Positions 1-5,469 of a stretch of DNA of 5,738 bases are shown piece by piece. The stretch is from Candidatus Neoanaerotignum tabaqchaliae (GTDB taxonomy: Bacteria > Bacillota > Clostridia > Lachnospirales > Anaerotignaceae): assembly GCA_904420235.1 (NCBI GenBank), contig CAJFUS010000087.1, forward strand, positions 1 to 5,738. The letters are read 5' to 3'. The notes beneath the pieces are model-generated. The model had not been told where the DNA came from. It saw only the letters and a program-made list of their open reading frames with translations, and did not search any database. The position numbers and the translations under genes are program-made. Each line of letters opens with the position of its first letter. Position 1 is the stretch's first letter.

Positions 1-201
1 AAAATCACCTAATAAACCTATCTTATAACAATATCATAACTTTGATTCAAAATCAACTTTATAAAAAGCAAATATCTTAAAAATAAGCCAAAATACACTT
101 ATGTTTTCATTATATCAATATTGAGTTATGATTGATTCATAGTTAAAATGCTGTATGTTCTGAATTGAAGCACCTTTAGTTTAGCATAAATTTTGCATTT
201 T
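1..201. other. AT-rich intergenic flank, no gene seen
   Basis: No open frame of useful length or ribosome site is visible on either strand. A short inverted repeat (TTGATT-CAA-AATCAA, 42-56) and one extended -10-like element on the minus strand (TGA before TATAAT, 109-117) are present. The latter could belong to a gene beyond the left edge, but no good -35 accompanies it, so no promoter is called. Confidence 0.5.
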
Positions 202-235
202 AAAAATAAATAAAAAGGCGATATTTAATACCGCC
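202..235 (-). terminator. Intrinsic terminator of the metal-efflux operon
   Basis: Read on the minus strand, GGCGGTAT-TAA-ATATCGCC folds into an 8-bp stem (one G-U pair) with a 3-nt loop at 217-235. It is followed at once by a T-rich run (TTTTTATTTATTTTT, 202-216). An A-rich stretch lies on the other side between the ATPase stop codon and the stem. It begins about 33 nt after the ATPase stop, as expected for Rho-independent termination of the leftward operon. Confidence 0.85.
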
Positions 236-268
236 CTCTTATGGAAAGATTTTTATTTTTAATTTTCA

Positions 269-2155
269 TCAAAGATTTTTAACAAACAAAGCTCTTATAG
301 CGTTTAAAATGGCCAATATCATAACACCAACGTCTGCAAATATAGCAAGCCACATATTGGCTATTCCAACGGCGCCCAGCACAAGGCATATAAGTTTAAC
401 GCCTATGGCGAACCAAATGTTTTGATGAACTATGCGAAGGCACTTGCGGGATATTTTTATAGCTTTGGCTATTTTAAGCGGGTCGTCGTCCATAAGGACA
501 ACGTCGGCGGCTTCTATGGCGGCGTCAGAGCCCATAGCGCCCATGGCTATTCCTATATCTGCCCTTGAAAGTACAGGAGCGTCATTTATTCCATCGCCAA
601 CAAAGGCAAGCTTTTCATTTTCAGACTTTTTCTCGCCTATAAGTTCTTCAACTTTTGATACCTTGTCAGCCGGAAGAAGTTCAGAATAAACAATATCAAT
701 TCCGAGGTCAGAAGCAACTCTATCGGCAACTTCTTTTGAATCGCCTGTAAGCATTACTGTTTTATTTACGCCGGCTTTTTTAAGCTTTATTATGGCTTCT
801 TTAGATGTAGGCTTTTCAACGTCCGATATAACTATATGTCCAACATAAGTATCATTTATGGCTACATGTATTATTGTTCCAACACATTCGCATGGAATCC
901 AATTTACTCCTATGGAGTCCATCATTTTAGAGTTTCCAGCATATACAATATCGCCGTTTACATTGGCCCTTATGCCATGACCCGCTATTTCTTCAACGTT
1001 TTCAACAATGCAGTCGTCAGCCTCATTTGGATAAGCCGCTTTTAACGAGTTTGCTATTGGGTGTGTTGAGTATCTCTCAACATGGGCCGCAAGGTGCAAA
1101 AGATGCGTTTTATCTATTTTTTCAGGATGAACTGCCGTAACCTGAAATACGCCCTTTGTAAGAGTTCCTGTTTTGTCGAATACAACTGTTTTTGTTTTAG
1201 ACAGTGTTTCAAGATAGTTTGAGCCTTTTACAAGGACACCTTCTTTGCTGGCCCCGCCTATTCCAGCAAAAAAGCTTAAAGGTATGCTTATTACAAGGGC
1301 GCAAGGGCAGCTTATTACAAGAAATGTAAGGGCTCTGTATATCCATGTGCTCCAAACTGCATTTCCTCCGGTTATCATTCCAAACACAGGAGGCAGAATG
1401 GCCAGAATTATGGCACTTAAAACTACTGCCGGAGTATACACTCTTGCGAATTTTGTTATAAAGTCTTCGGATTTTGACTTTCTTGAGCTGGCGTTTTCAA
1501 CAAGGTCAAGTATTTTTGATACTGTTGACTCGCCGAATTCCTTCGTTGTTTTAAGCTTTATAAGTCCGTTTATATTAATGCAGCCGCTTATAACCTCATC
1601 GCCGGCTTTAACCTCTCTTGGAAGGCTTTCGCCTGTAAGAGCGCTTGTGTTAAGGCTGGTTTCTCCTTCTGTAATAATTCCGTCAATAGGAACTTTCTCA
1701 CCGGGCTGAACAACTATAATTGTTCCTATTTCAACATCGTCAGGGTCAACCTGTTCCAGCCTTCCGTCGGAGTTTTCAATATTCGCGTAATCTGGACGAA
1801 TGTCCATAAGGTCGCTTATATTTCTGCGGCTTTTTCCCACAGCATAGCTTTGAAACCACTCTCCAACCTGATAAAACAGCATTACGGCTATGGCTTCTGT
1901 ATAGTCTCCGCTGTCGTATAAAGCCAATGCTATGGCACCTATGGTGGCTATTGCCATAAGAAGGCTTTCATCAAAGGCTTGACGGTTTTTAATACCCTTA
2001 AAGGCTTTTATAAGTATATCATATCCAACAATAAGATATGGTATTAGATAGAGCAGGAAACGAGCAAAGCCGTCAACATTAACATAGTTTAGGGCTACTA
2101 TAAGCACGGCCGATATAATTATTCTTATAAGATTTTTTCTCTGTTTTTTATTCAT
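269..2155 (-). CDS. cadA: P1B-type Zn/Cd/Pb-exporting ATPase without an HMA domain
   Basis: A 628-residue inner-membrane P-type ATPase that would pump divalent heavy metal out of the cell using ATP. Visible landmarks are the actuator TGES (174-177), the metal-site CPC (283-285) in the fourth core-proximal helix, the phosphorylated aspartate D327 in DKTGTLT, the P1B marker HP (365-366), AGHGI (391-395) and the hinge GDGINDAP (520-527). About eight membrane helices can be read: near 10-27, 31-50, 64-80, 84-104, 239-260, 270-300, 577-598 and 600-622. N579-x7-K587 and D608-x-G610 are the signature of the Zn/Cd/Pb subgroup; copper pumps carry other residues there. Most relatives have one or more N-terminal HMA domains with CxxC. 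Here the N-terminus goes straight to the first helix, and an HMA protein is encoded just upstream. The start is supported by GGAAGGTG 7 nt before the ATG. The exact metal is inferred, so the symbol is by family. Confidence 0.93.
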   Translation of the reverse strand: MNKKQRKNLIRIIISAVLIVALNYVNVDGFARFLLYLIPYLIVGYDILIKAFKGIKNRQAFDESLLMAIATIGAIALALYDSGDYTEAIAVMLFYQVGEWFQSYAVGKSRRNISDLMDIRPDYANIENSDGRLEQVDPDDVEIGTIIVVQPGEKVPIDGIITEGETSLNTSALTGESLPREVKAGDEVISGCININGLIKLKTTKEFGESTVSKILDLVENASSRKSKSEDFITKFARVYTPAVVLSAIILAILPPVFGMITGGNAVWSTWIYRALTFLVISCPCALVISIPLSFFAGIGGASKEGVLVKGSNYLETLSKTKTVVFDKTGTLTKGVFQVTAVHPEKIDKTHLLHLAAHVERYSTHPIANSLKAAYPNEADDCIVENVEEIAGHGIRANVNGDIVYAGNSKMMDSIGVNWIPCECVGTIIHVAINDTYVGHIVISDVEKPTSKEAIIKLKKAGVNKTVMLTGDSKEVADRVASDLGIDIVYSELLPADKVSKVEELIGEKKSENEKLAFVGDGINDAPVLSRADIGIAMGAMGSDAAIEAADVVLMDDDPLKIAKAIKISRKCLRIVHQNIWFAIGVKLICLVLGAVGIANMWLAIFADVGVMILAILNAIRALFVKNL

Positions 2156-2228
2156 TTTACCGCACCTTCCATTTTATAAAAATATATTTTAAACATATGT
2201 TTTATTATTCATATATTTGTTATAATTT

Positions 2229-2248
2229 TGCGCCCATTAAAGGGCGCA
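2229..2248. repeat. GC-rich hairpin between HMA gene and ATPase gene
   Basis: TGCGCCC-ATTAAA-GGGCGCA gives a perfect 7-bp stem with a 6-nt loop, conspicuous in otherwise AT-only DNA and starting 7 bp past the HMA stop codon. On the minus strand it is followed by AAAATTATAAC rather than a T run, so it does not look like a full terminator. It could partly attenuate transcription or protect the 3' end of the HMA message, giving more HMA protein than pump. That role is inference. Confidence 0.55.
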
Positions 2249-2255
2249 TTTAAAA

Positions 2256-2474
2256 TTAAATAAAAATTTCGCAGTCGTCTTCAACCTTTTTGCAATTTTT
2301 TCTAACTTCCTGCATAACGGCTTTAGGGTCCTGTCCTTCTTCAAACTCAACGCTCATTTTAAGAGTCATAAAATTAACAGTAGCGTCTTTTACTCCGGCT
2401 GTTTTTTTTGCAGCGTCTTCCATTTTATTGGCGCAGTTAGCACAGTCAACATCAATTTTGTAGCTTTTCTTCAT
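2256..2474 (-). CDS. Free-standing HMA heavy-metal-binding protein
   Basis: A 72-residue cytosolic protein consisting of a single heavy-metal-associated (HMA) domain. The metal-binding loop is D10-C11-A-N-C14, with the aspartate before the first cysteine that is common in Zn/Cd-type HMA domains. Two further cysteines (C61, C68) lie in an acidic C-terminus, an unusual addition that might supply extra ligands. The length fits a CopZ-like chaperone fold (beta-alpha-beta-beta-alpha-beta). ATG at 2474 is chosen over an in-frame TTG at 2495, because GAGGCGG lies 6 nt before this ATG and falls inside the longer frame. The gene is first in the leftward unit, 100 bp before the HMA-less ATPase, so it probably acts as a detached metal-binding domain or chaperone for that pump. 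A general metal-buffering role is also possible. Confidence 0.85.
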   Translation of the reverse strand: MKKSYKIDVDCANCANKMEDAAKKTAGVKDATVNFMTLKMSVEFEEGQDPKAVMQEVRKNCKKVEDDCEIFI

Positions 2475-2480
2475 AAATAT

Positions 2481-2487
2481 CCGCCTC
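2481..2487 (-). promoter_or_regulatory. Ribosome binding site that sets the HMA start
   Basis: GAGGCGG on the minus strand lies 6 nt before the ATG at 2474. It lies inside the longer TTG-initiated frame, so it argues for the shorter protein. Confidence 0.7.
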
Positions 2488-2490
2488 TCT

Positions 2491-2531
2491 TTCAATCATT
2501 TAAATAATTCAATAATCGTTTAATCGTTAAA
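2491..2531. promoter_or_regulatory. Candidate metal-sensor operator repeats
   Basis: Three overlapping signals lie between the HMA promoter -10 and the HMA ribosome site. The first is an imperfect 22-bp palindrome centred on ATTTAAAT at 2491-2512 (18 of 22 positions symmetrical, outer ends TTC and CAA). The second is a tandem 8-bp repeat, AATCGTTT then AATCGTTA, at 2514-2529. The third is a perfect inverted repeat TTTAA-TCG-TTAAA at 2519-2531, over the expected transcription start. ArsR/SmtB repressors bind AT-rich inverted repeats at such positions. Which element is the real operator cannot be told from one sequence. Confidence 0.45.
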
Positions 2532-2534
2532 TAC

Positions 2535-2563
2535 ACTATACCTCATCATCAGTCATATGTCAA
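2535..2563 (-). promoter_or_regulatory. Sigma-A promoter of the HMA-ATPase operon
   Basis: On the minus strand, a perfect -35 TTGACA (2558-2563), a 17-bp spacer and -10 TATAGT (2535-2540, five of six consensus bases) form a strong housekeeping promoter. The start would be near 2528, giving a leader of about 54 nt before the HMA ATG and overlapping the inverted repeats at 2514-2531. A strong core promoter with overlapping operators fits repression by the divergent ArsR protein. Confidence 0.8.
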
Positions 2564-2597
2564 TAGATTTATTGAACAATTAAACATCTTTTTAATC

Positions 2598-2626
2598 TTG
2601 CTATTTTTATGGATTTTAAATATAAT
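2598..2626 (+). promoter_or_regulatory. Possible promoter of the ArsR gene
   Basis: TTGCTA (2598-2603), a 17-bp spacer and a perfect TATAAT (2621-2626) face the sensor gene. The start would fall near 2633, inside the ribosome site, giving an almost leaderless message. An alternative is an extended -10 element, TGC before TATTTT (2599-2607), which gives a normal leader but lacks a good -35. One of the two is likely; the choice is uncertain. Confidence 0.4.
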
Positions 2627-2631
2627 ATATT

Positions 2632-2640
2632 AAGGAGGTG
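2632..2640 (+). promoter_or_regulatory. Ribosome binding site that sets the ArsR start
   Basis: AAGGAGGTG is a near-perfect Shine-Dalgarno sequence, 6 nt before ATG 2647. The in-frame GTG at 2638 lies inside it and cannot be the start. Confidence 0.85.
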
Positions 2641-2646
2641 CCATAT

Positions 2647-3024
2647 ATGGAAAATTATGATAGTTCTAAAACTATTCTTCCGCATCAGCATGGTCAAAAA
2701 AATGAGGATAAAATAATTGACGACATGCCGTCGGAAGAAACGGTAAAATCAGTTTCAAGTTTATTAAAACAGCTTGGAGACCCAAGCCGCTTAAGAATAT
2801 TTTGGCTTTTGTGTCATTGTGAGGAATGCGTTATAAATATAGCTGCCTTAACAAAAATGAGCAGTCCAGCCGTTTCTCATCACTTGCGGCTTCTTAAAGC
2901 AAGCGGACTGATTGTTTCGCGCAGAGAAGGAAAAGAAATGTATTATAAAGCTGCTGATACAGAAATAGTTAATTCACTTCATATAATAATAGAAAGCATA
3001 GCTGATATAACCTGCCCGTGCTGA
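2647..3024 (+). CDS. ArsR/SmtB-family metal-sensing repressor
   Basis: A 125-residue winged-helix repressor of the ArsR/SmtB family, expected to bind DNA as a dimer and release it on binding metal. The region LLKQLGDPSRLRIFWLL (39-55) is the typical start of the fold. SSPAVSHHLRLLKASGLI (72-89) is the recognition helix, and REGKEMYYKA (93-102) the wing. Likely metal ligands are the cluster C56-H-C58-E-E-C61 in the third helix and C123-P-C125 at the end, with H13 and H15 in a loose N-terminal arm. Of the CadC pair CVC, only the first cysteine is kept (C61); the second position is I63. The alpha-5 sites known from SmtB/CzrA read D104, E106, S117, D120, so that site looks altered. Divergence from the efflux genes implies control of them and probably of itself. 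I recognise this subtype from clostridial genomes but cannot name its metal. Confidence 0.9.
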   Translation: MENYDSSKTILPHQHGQKNEDKIIDDMPSEETVKSVSSLLKQLGDPSRLRIFWLLCHCEECVINIAALTKMSSPAVSHHLRLLKASGLIVSRREGKEMYYKAADTEIVNSLHIIIESIADITCPC

Positions 3025-3073
3025 TATAAAATTAAGTTTTATCAAAAATATTTGTTTATATTATAACACAAAG

Positions 3074-3091
3074 TAAGCTAAAACTAACTTA
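3074..3091 (-). terminator. Weak candidate terminator of the cyclase gene
   Basis: On the minus strand TAAGTTA-GTTT-TAGCTTA gives a 7-bp AT-rich stem with one G-U pair, 24 bp after the cyclase stop codon. The following bases (CTTTGTGTT) are only modestly T-rich. The 90-bp gap between the two convergent genes shows nothing stronger on either strand. Confidence 0.3.
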
Positions 3092-3114
3092 TTAATATGA
3101 TTTCATAGGCATAA

Positions 3115-5034
3115 TTATATCCTCTGTCTTCGGTTATTGCTTGTCTGCTCATAATACGCTTTTTTAGCCAAATACATTTTCTTTTCGGCGGATTTGATAA
3201 TAAGATTCATCGAACTTACTTCTTTTTCCCACTGTATACCTATTGAAACGTGGTAATCTTGTAACTTAAGTTCTTTTTCAATTTCATTACAAAGGCCGGT
3301 TACTGTATTCTCATCAAAATCAATAGCAAAAGCGACAAACTCATCTCCGCCTATACGGTATGTGTTGTCGTCGCCGAATTTTTCTCTAATTTCGCTGGCA
3401 ACAGCTTTAAGCATGCGGTCTCCGGCATCATGTCCGCAGTTGTTGTTAAGTTCGTGAAGACCATTAACGTCTATATAAATACATGCTAAAGATTTTTTAT
3501 ACTTGTTAATATATTCAAACGCTTTAATTTCGTATCTATTTCTGTTGTAAAGACCTGTTAGAATATCCCTTTCACCCTGCTCTTTAATTGCATAGTAAGA
3601 ACGCATGTTATGGCAAAACATGCTTAAGCTGAAGCAAACGCTTTTTAGCAAAGCCTCATTGGTTTTTCTGTTTGCAACATTATAGGCTGATAAAATTCCA
3701 CATACCTTTCCGTTTATATCTTCAACAGGAACAGAAAGCACATTTTTAACATTTTCAGGTATTCCAGCTGGAAAAATATTGCTTAAAGTCTCTTTGTTGT
3801 CGCTTTCAAACTCGCTGTTTCCTTTGCTGAAGTATTCAAAAAGTCTATAAATACCACTTTTTTTCTTAAATGAATCATTTTTATTACTGCTTTCATTTTT
3901 TTCGGACCATTCAAATGAAATATCGTTTCCGCCATACCCCAGCATCCAAAAATAAATCTCGTCGGCCAGTACCATTTGTCCAATTTTCTCAAGGGCCGGA
4001 ATAATGTTCTCTTTTTTCTCATGGGCATTAAAAAGAAGCCTTTCAACCTCATATATATAATTAATTGTGTCTAACTGTCTTTGCTTCTCACTTGTTTCGT
4101 CTTTAACATAACTTATCATCCATAAGAAGTACGAAATAAATCCTATGGCTTCAAACATAAGAAAAATATTTAGTATTTCTTTTATTGTATTAGCGCTTTC
4201 AAACACAACATCCTCGGGAACCGAAACAGCTATGCGCCAATTATTTATGCTAAGGGGCTTATAATAAAAGTATAAATGTTCGCCTGTTGTTTCTGATACA
4301 AAAACAACATAATCGCTTTTACCATCTATAAGGCCCTGCTTAAGTTTTTCGTTATCATATCCCGGAGCCATTTTCCTTTCGCCAAGAGCCCAGATATTTC
4401 CAAGCTCACTGTGCCATGTGTCCACTAAGAAATCCCCTGTATTTCCGTCTATTAAATACACAGCAGCCTTTCCGCCGTAAAATCCCGACAGTAAATCATC
4501 TGGCATATTTTCTAAATCAATAACGCCATAAAGCATGGCTATAACATTATCGCCTTTAACTATTGGGATATAGTGCCTTAAAATATAACCGCCGCCATTA
4601 AGAACATCGATTTCTTTGTTTGTTATATGATGACCCAAAGAAGCAATCTCATTAAAAGACAATATACCGTTTGCGTCAATAGTTTTTCCTCCCTTTGTTA
4701 TAACTGTATTATTAGGAAGCAATATCTCAAACCTTGACATCATGCTTAAAGTTTTATATGAGTCAATAACTTCCCAAAGTTCTTTTGATGACATATCGTC
4801 GTATCTTGATATTATAGCAGACAGCATTTCTAATTGCTCTTTATCTTTTTCAGCATAAGCCTTAATTTCATCAGAAAGTTCACCAGCTTCTTCATAAAGC
4901 CTGTCAAAGGCTTTATCCTCTTCCATTTTATTGATTTGTCCTGTAAGTACAAATGAGCCGGCAGTTATAAATATAATTAAAGCTAATGTTATTATCATTG
5001 ATTTTTGCCAATGTATTTTGTATGGTTTTTTCAT
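3115..5034 (-). CDS. Membrane sensor diguanylate cyclase (Cache-like, GAF-like, GGDEF)
   Basis: A 639-residue protein expected to make cyclic di-GMP from two GTP in response to an external signal. A membrane helix (about 13-32) is followed by an extracytoplasmic segment of about 250 residues resembling a double Cache sensor, a second helix (about 286-309), a coiled-coil-like linker, a weak GAF-like region (about 330-480) and a C-terminal GGDEF domain (about 488-625). The active-site GGDEF is intact at 562-566. D522-x-N524-G-L-H-x-L-N530 and GHDAGD (534-539) match the metal and GTP-binding segments. The usual inhibitory RxxD reads F553-G-D-D556, so allosteric product inhibition is probably absent. 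ATG 5034 is preferred to an in-frame TTG at 5052, although the ribosome site before it (GGGAT) is poor. The gene stands alone, convergent with the metal sensor. The signal sensed is unknown. Confidence 0.9.
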   Translation of the reverse strand: MKKPYKIHWQKSMIITLALIIFITAGSFVLTGQINKMEEDKAFDRLYEEAGELSDEIKAYAEKDKEQLEMLSAIISRYDDMSSKELWEVIDSYKTLSMMSRFEILLPNNTVITKGGKTIDANGILSFNEIASLGHHITNKEIDVLNGGGYILRHYIPIVKGDNVIAMLYGVIDLENMPDDLLSGFYGGKAAVYLIDGNTGDFLVDTWHSELGNIWALGERKMAPGYDNEKLKQGLIDGKSDYVVFVSETTGEHLYFYYKPLSINNWRIAVSVPEDVVFESANTIKEILNIFLMFEAIGFISYFLWMISYVKDETSEKQRQLDTINYIYEVERLLFNAHEKKENIIPALEKIGQMVLADEIYFWMLGYGGNDISFEWSEKNESSNKNDSFKKKSGIYRLFEYFSKGNSEFESDNKETLSNIFPAGIPENVKNVLSVPVEDINGKVCGILSAYNVANRKTNEALLKSVCFSLSMFCHNMRSYYAIKEQGERDILTGLYNRNRYEIKAFEYINKYKKSLACIYIDVNGLHELNNNCGHDAGDRMLKAVASEIREKFGDDNTYRIGGDEFVAFAIDFDENTVTGLCNEIEKELKLQDYHVSIGIQWEKEVSSMNLIIKSAEKKMYLAKKAYYEQTSNNRRQRI

Positions 5035-5088
5035 GTAACAATCCCGTCCCAATAATTCATAATATTCCGAAACTTATTATAATATAAA

Positions 5089-5102
5089 AAATAATATTAT
5101 TT
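5089..5102. repeat. Perfect 14-bp AT palindrome at the cyclase transcription start
   Basis: AAATAATATTATTT is perfectly symmetrical and lies next to the expected cyclase transcription start near 5103. It could be a regulator site, but in DNA this AT-rich it may be chance. Confidence 0.35.
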
Positions 5103-5116
5103 AATAATCATTATAA
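5102..5116. promoter_or_regulatory. Candidate PerR/Fur-family box over the cyclase -10
   Basis: On the minus strand TTATAATGATTATTA matches the 7-1-7 PerR box TTATAATNATTATAA at all but one defined position. It contains the -10 hexamer, so a bound repressor would block polymerase. The low base complexity makes chance occurrence a real possibility. Confidence 0.4.
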
Positions 5117-5139
5117 CATAATACAATATAATGTGTCAC
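5110..5139 (-). promoter_or_regulatory. Promoter of the diguanylate cyclase gene
   Basis: On the minus strand, -35 GTGACA (5134-5139, five of six consensus bases), an 18-bp spacer and a perfect -10 TATAAT (5110-5115) preceded by TGT, an extended -10 feature. The start near 5103 gives a leader of about 69 nt before ATG 5034. Confidence 0.65.
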
Positions 5140-5222
5140 TAACCATATGGATTTGGGATAAATATTCTTAATTTTATAATTTAAATAAAGCAAAAATTAT
5201 AGTGATAATGGTGTGTAAAATA
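5140..5222. other. Gap between two divergent promoters
   Basis: No gene is seen. An 8-bp palindrome CCATATGG (5143-5150) is the only feature noted in this AT-rich segment. It separates the leftward cyclase promoter from the rightward flavodoxin promoter. Confidence 0.4.
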
Positions 5223-5251
5223 TTGACATAGTGTCAGAAATGTGATATATT
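5223..5251 (+). promoter_or_regulatory. Promoter upstream of the flavodoxin gene
   Basis: A perfect -35 TTGACA (5223-5228), a 17-bp spacer and -10 TATATT (5246-5251) preceded by TGA, an extended -10. The start would be near 5258. The -35 lies within the first operator palindrome, and the start touches the second. The flavodoxin ATG is about 210 nt downstream with no other gene between. Confidence 0.75.
5224..5236. promoter_or_regulatory. Operator copy 1, TGACA-N3-TGTCA
   Basis: TGACATAGTGTCA is a perfect 5-bp inverted repeat with a 3-bp centre, overlapping the -35 of the rightward promoter. A second copy lies 36 bp away, centre to centre. Short symmetric sites over a -35 are typical of dimeric repressors such as the TetR family. 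The repressor itself is not in the window. Confidence 0.7.
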
Positions 5252-5259
5252 ATACATAA

Positions 5260-5272
5260 TGACATGGTGTCA
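5260..5272. promoter_or_regulatory. Operator copy 2, TGACA-N3-TGTCA
   Basis: TGACATGGTGTCA differs from copy 1 by one base, in the centre. It lies at the expected transcription start, so the two copies bracket the -10 element. Shared sequence extends to TGTCAGAA on the right side of both copies. Confidence 0.7.
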
Positions 5273-5469
5273 GAATAATTAGCACATATTAATTAAGCCA
5301 TGTAAAGGAACATTTAGTTTAAACTACAATTATAAAGTCAACATAAGTACGCCCAGAATTTTTGAGAATATAAAATTGACTTATTTAATAACAGTTTACA
5401 CGCTTACTTGCGGTTATATTAAATAGCTGCTTAATATATATGAAATAAAAAGTCAAGGAGGAATTTAAT
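5273..5469 (+). other. Long untranslated leader or upstream region of the flavodoxin gene
   Basis: All frames on both strands are broken by frequent stops and no ribosome site sits before a usable start. A perfect 12-bp palindrome TAGTTTAAACTA lies at 5315-5326, and a larger inverted repeat lies at 5415-5438. A weak second promoter (TTGCGG at 5408-5413, TAATAT at 5432-5437, 18-bp spacer) cannot be excluded and would give a short leader. No known riboswitch was recognised. Confidence 0.45.
5415..5438 (+). repeat. Inverted repeat before the flavodoxin ribosome site
   Basis: TATATTAA and TTAATATA form perfect 8-bp arms around an 8-bp centre containing AGCT. It ends 16 bp before the Shine-Dalgarno sequence. 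It could be a weak RNA hairpin or a regulator site. The stem is entirely A/T, so its stability would be low. Confidence 0.4.

Noticed and set aside
432..1709. Plus-strand open frames within the ATPase gene (432-689, 836-1045, 1245-1709)
   Set aside because: They lie opposite a fully motif-supported ATPase, lack ribosome sites and show no recognisable domain.
2191..2202. Perfect 12-bp palindrome AAACATATGTTT between the HMA gene and the ATPase
   Set aside because: It is short and AT-rich, with no promoter nearby on which a bound protein would act; probably chance.
2475..2495. TTG start adding seven residues to the HMA protein
   Set aside because: The extension overlaps the GAGGCGG ribosome site that serves ATG 2474, and the HMA fold is complete without it.
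2638..2646. GTG start adding three residues to the ArsR protein
   Set aside because: The GTG lies inside the AAGGAGGTG ribosome site; ATG 2647 has ideal spacing.
3026..3042. Hairpin ATAAAA-TTAAG-TTTTAT after the ArsR stop as a terminator
   Set aside because: The stem is all A/T and is followed by CAAAAATATTTG rather than a T run, so it is too weak to call.
3783..4052. Minus-strand 89-residue frame within the cyclase gene
   Set aside because: It is an out-of-frame shadow of the GAF-like region, with no ribosome site or domain.
5300..5305. ATG-TAA start-stop minimal frame in the flavodoxin leader
   Set aside because: No ribosome site precedes it; a six-base match is expected by chance.
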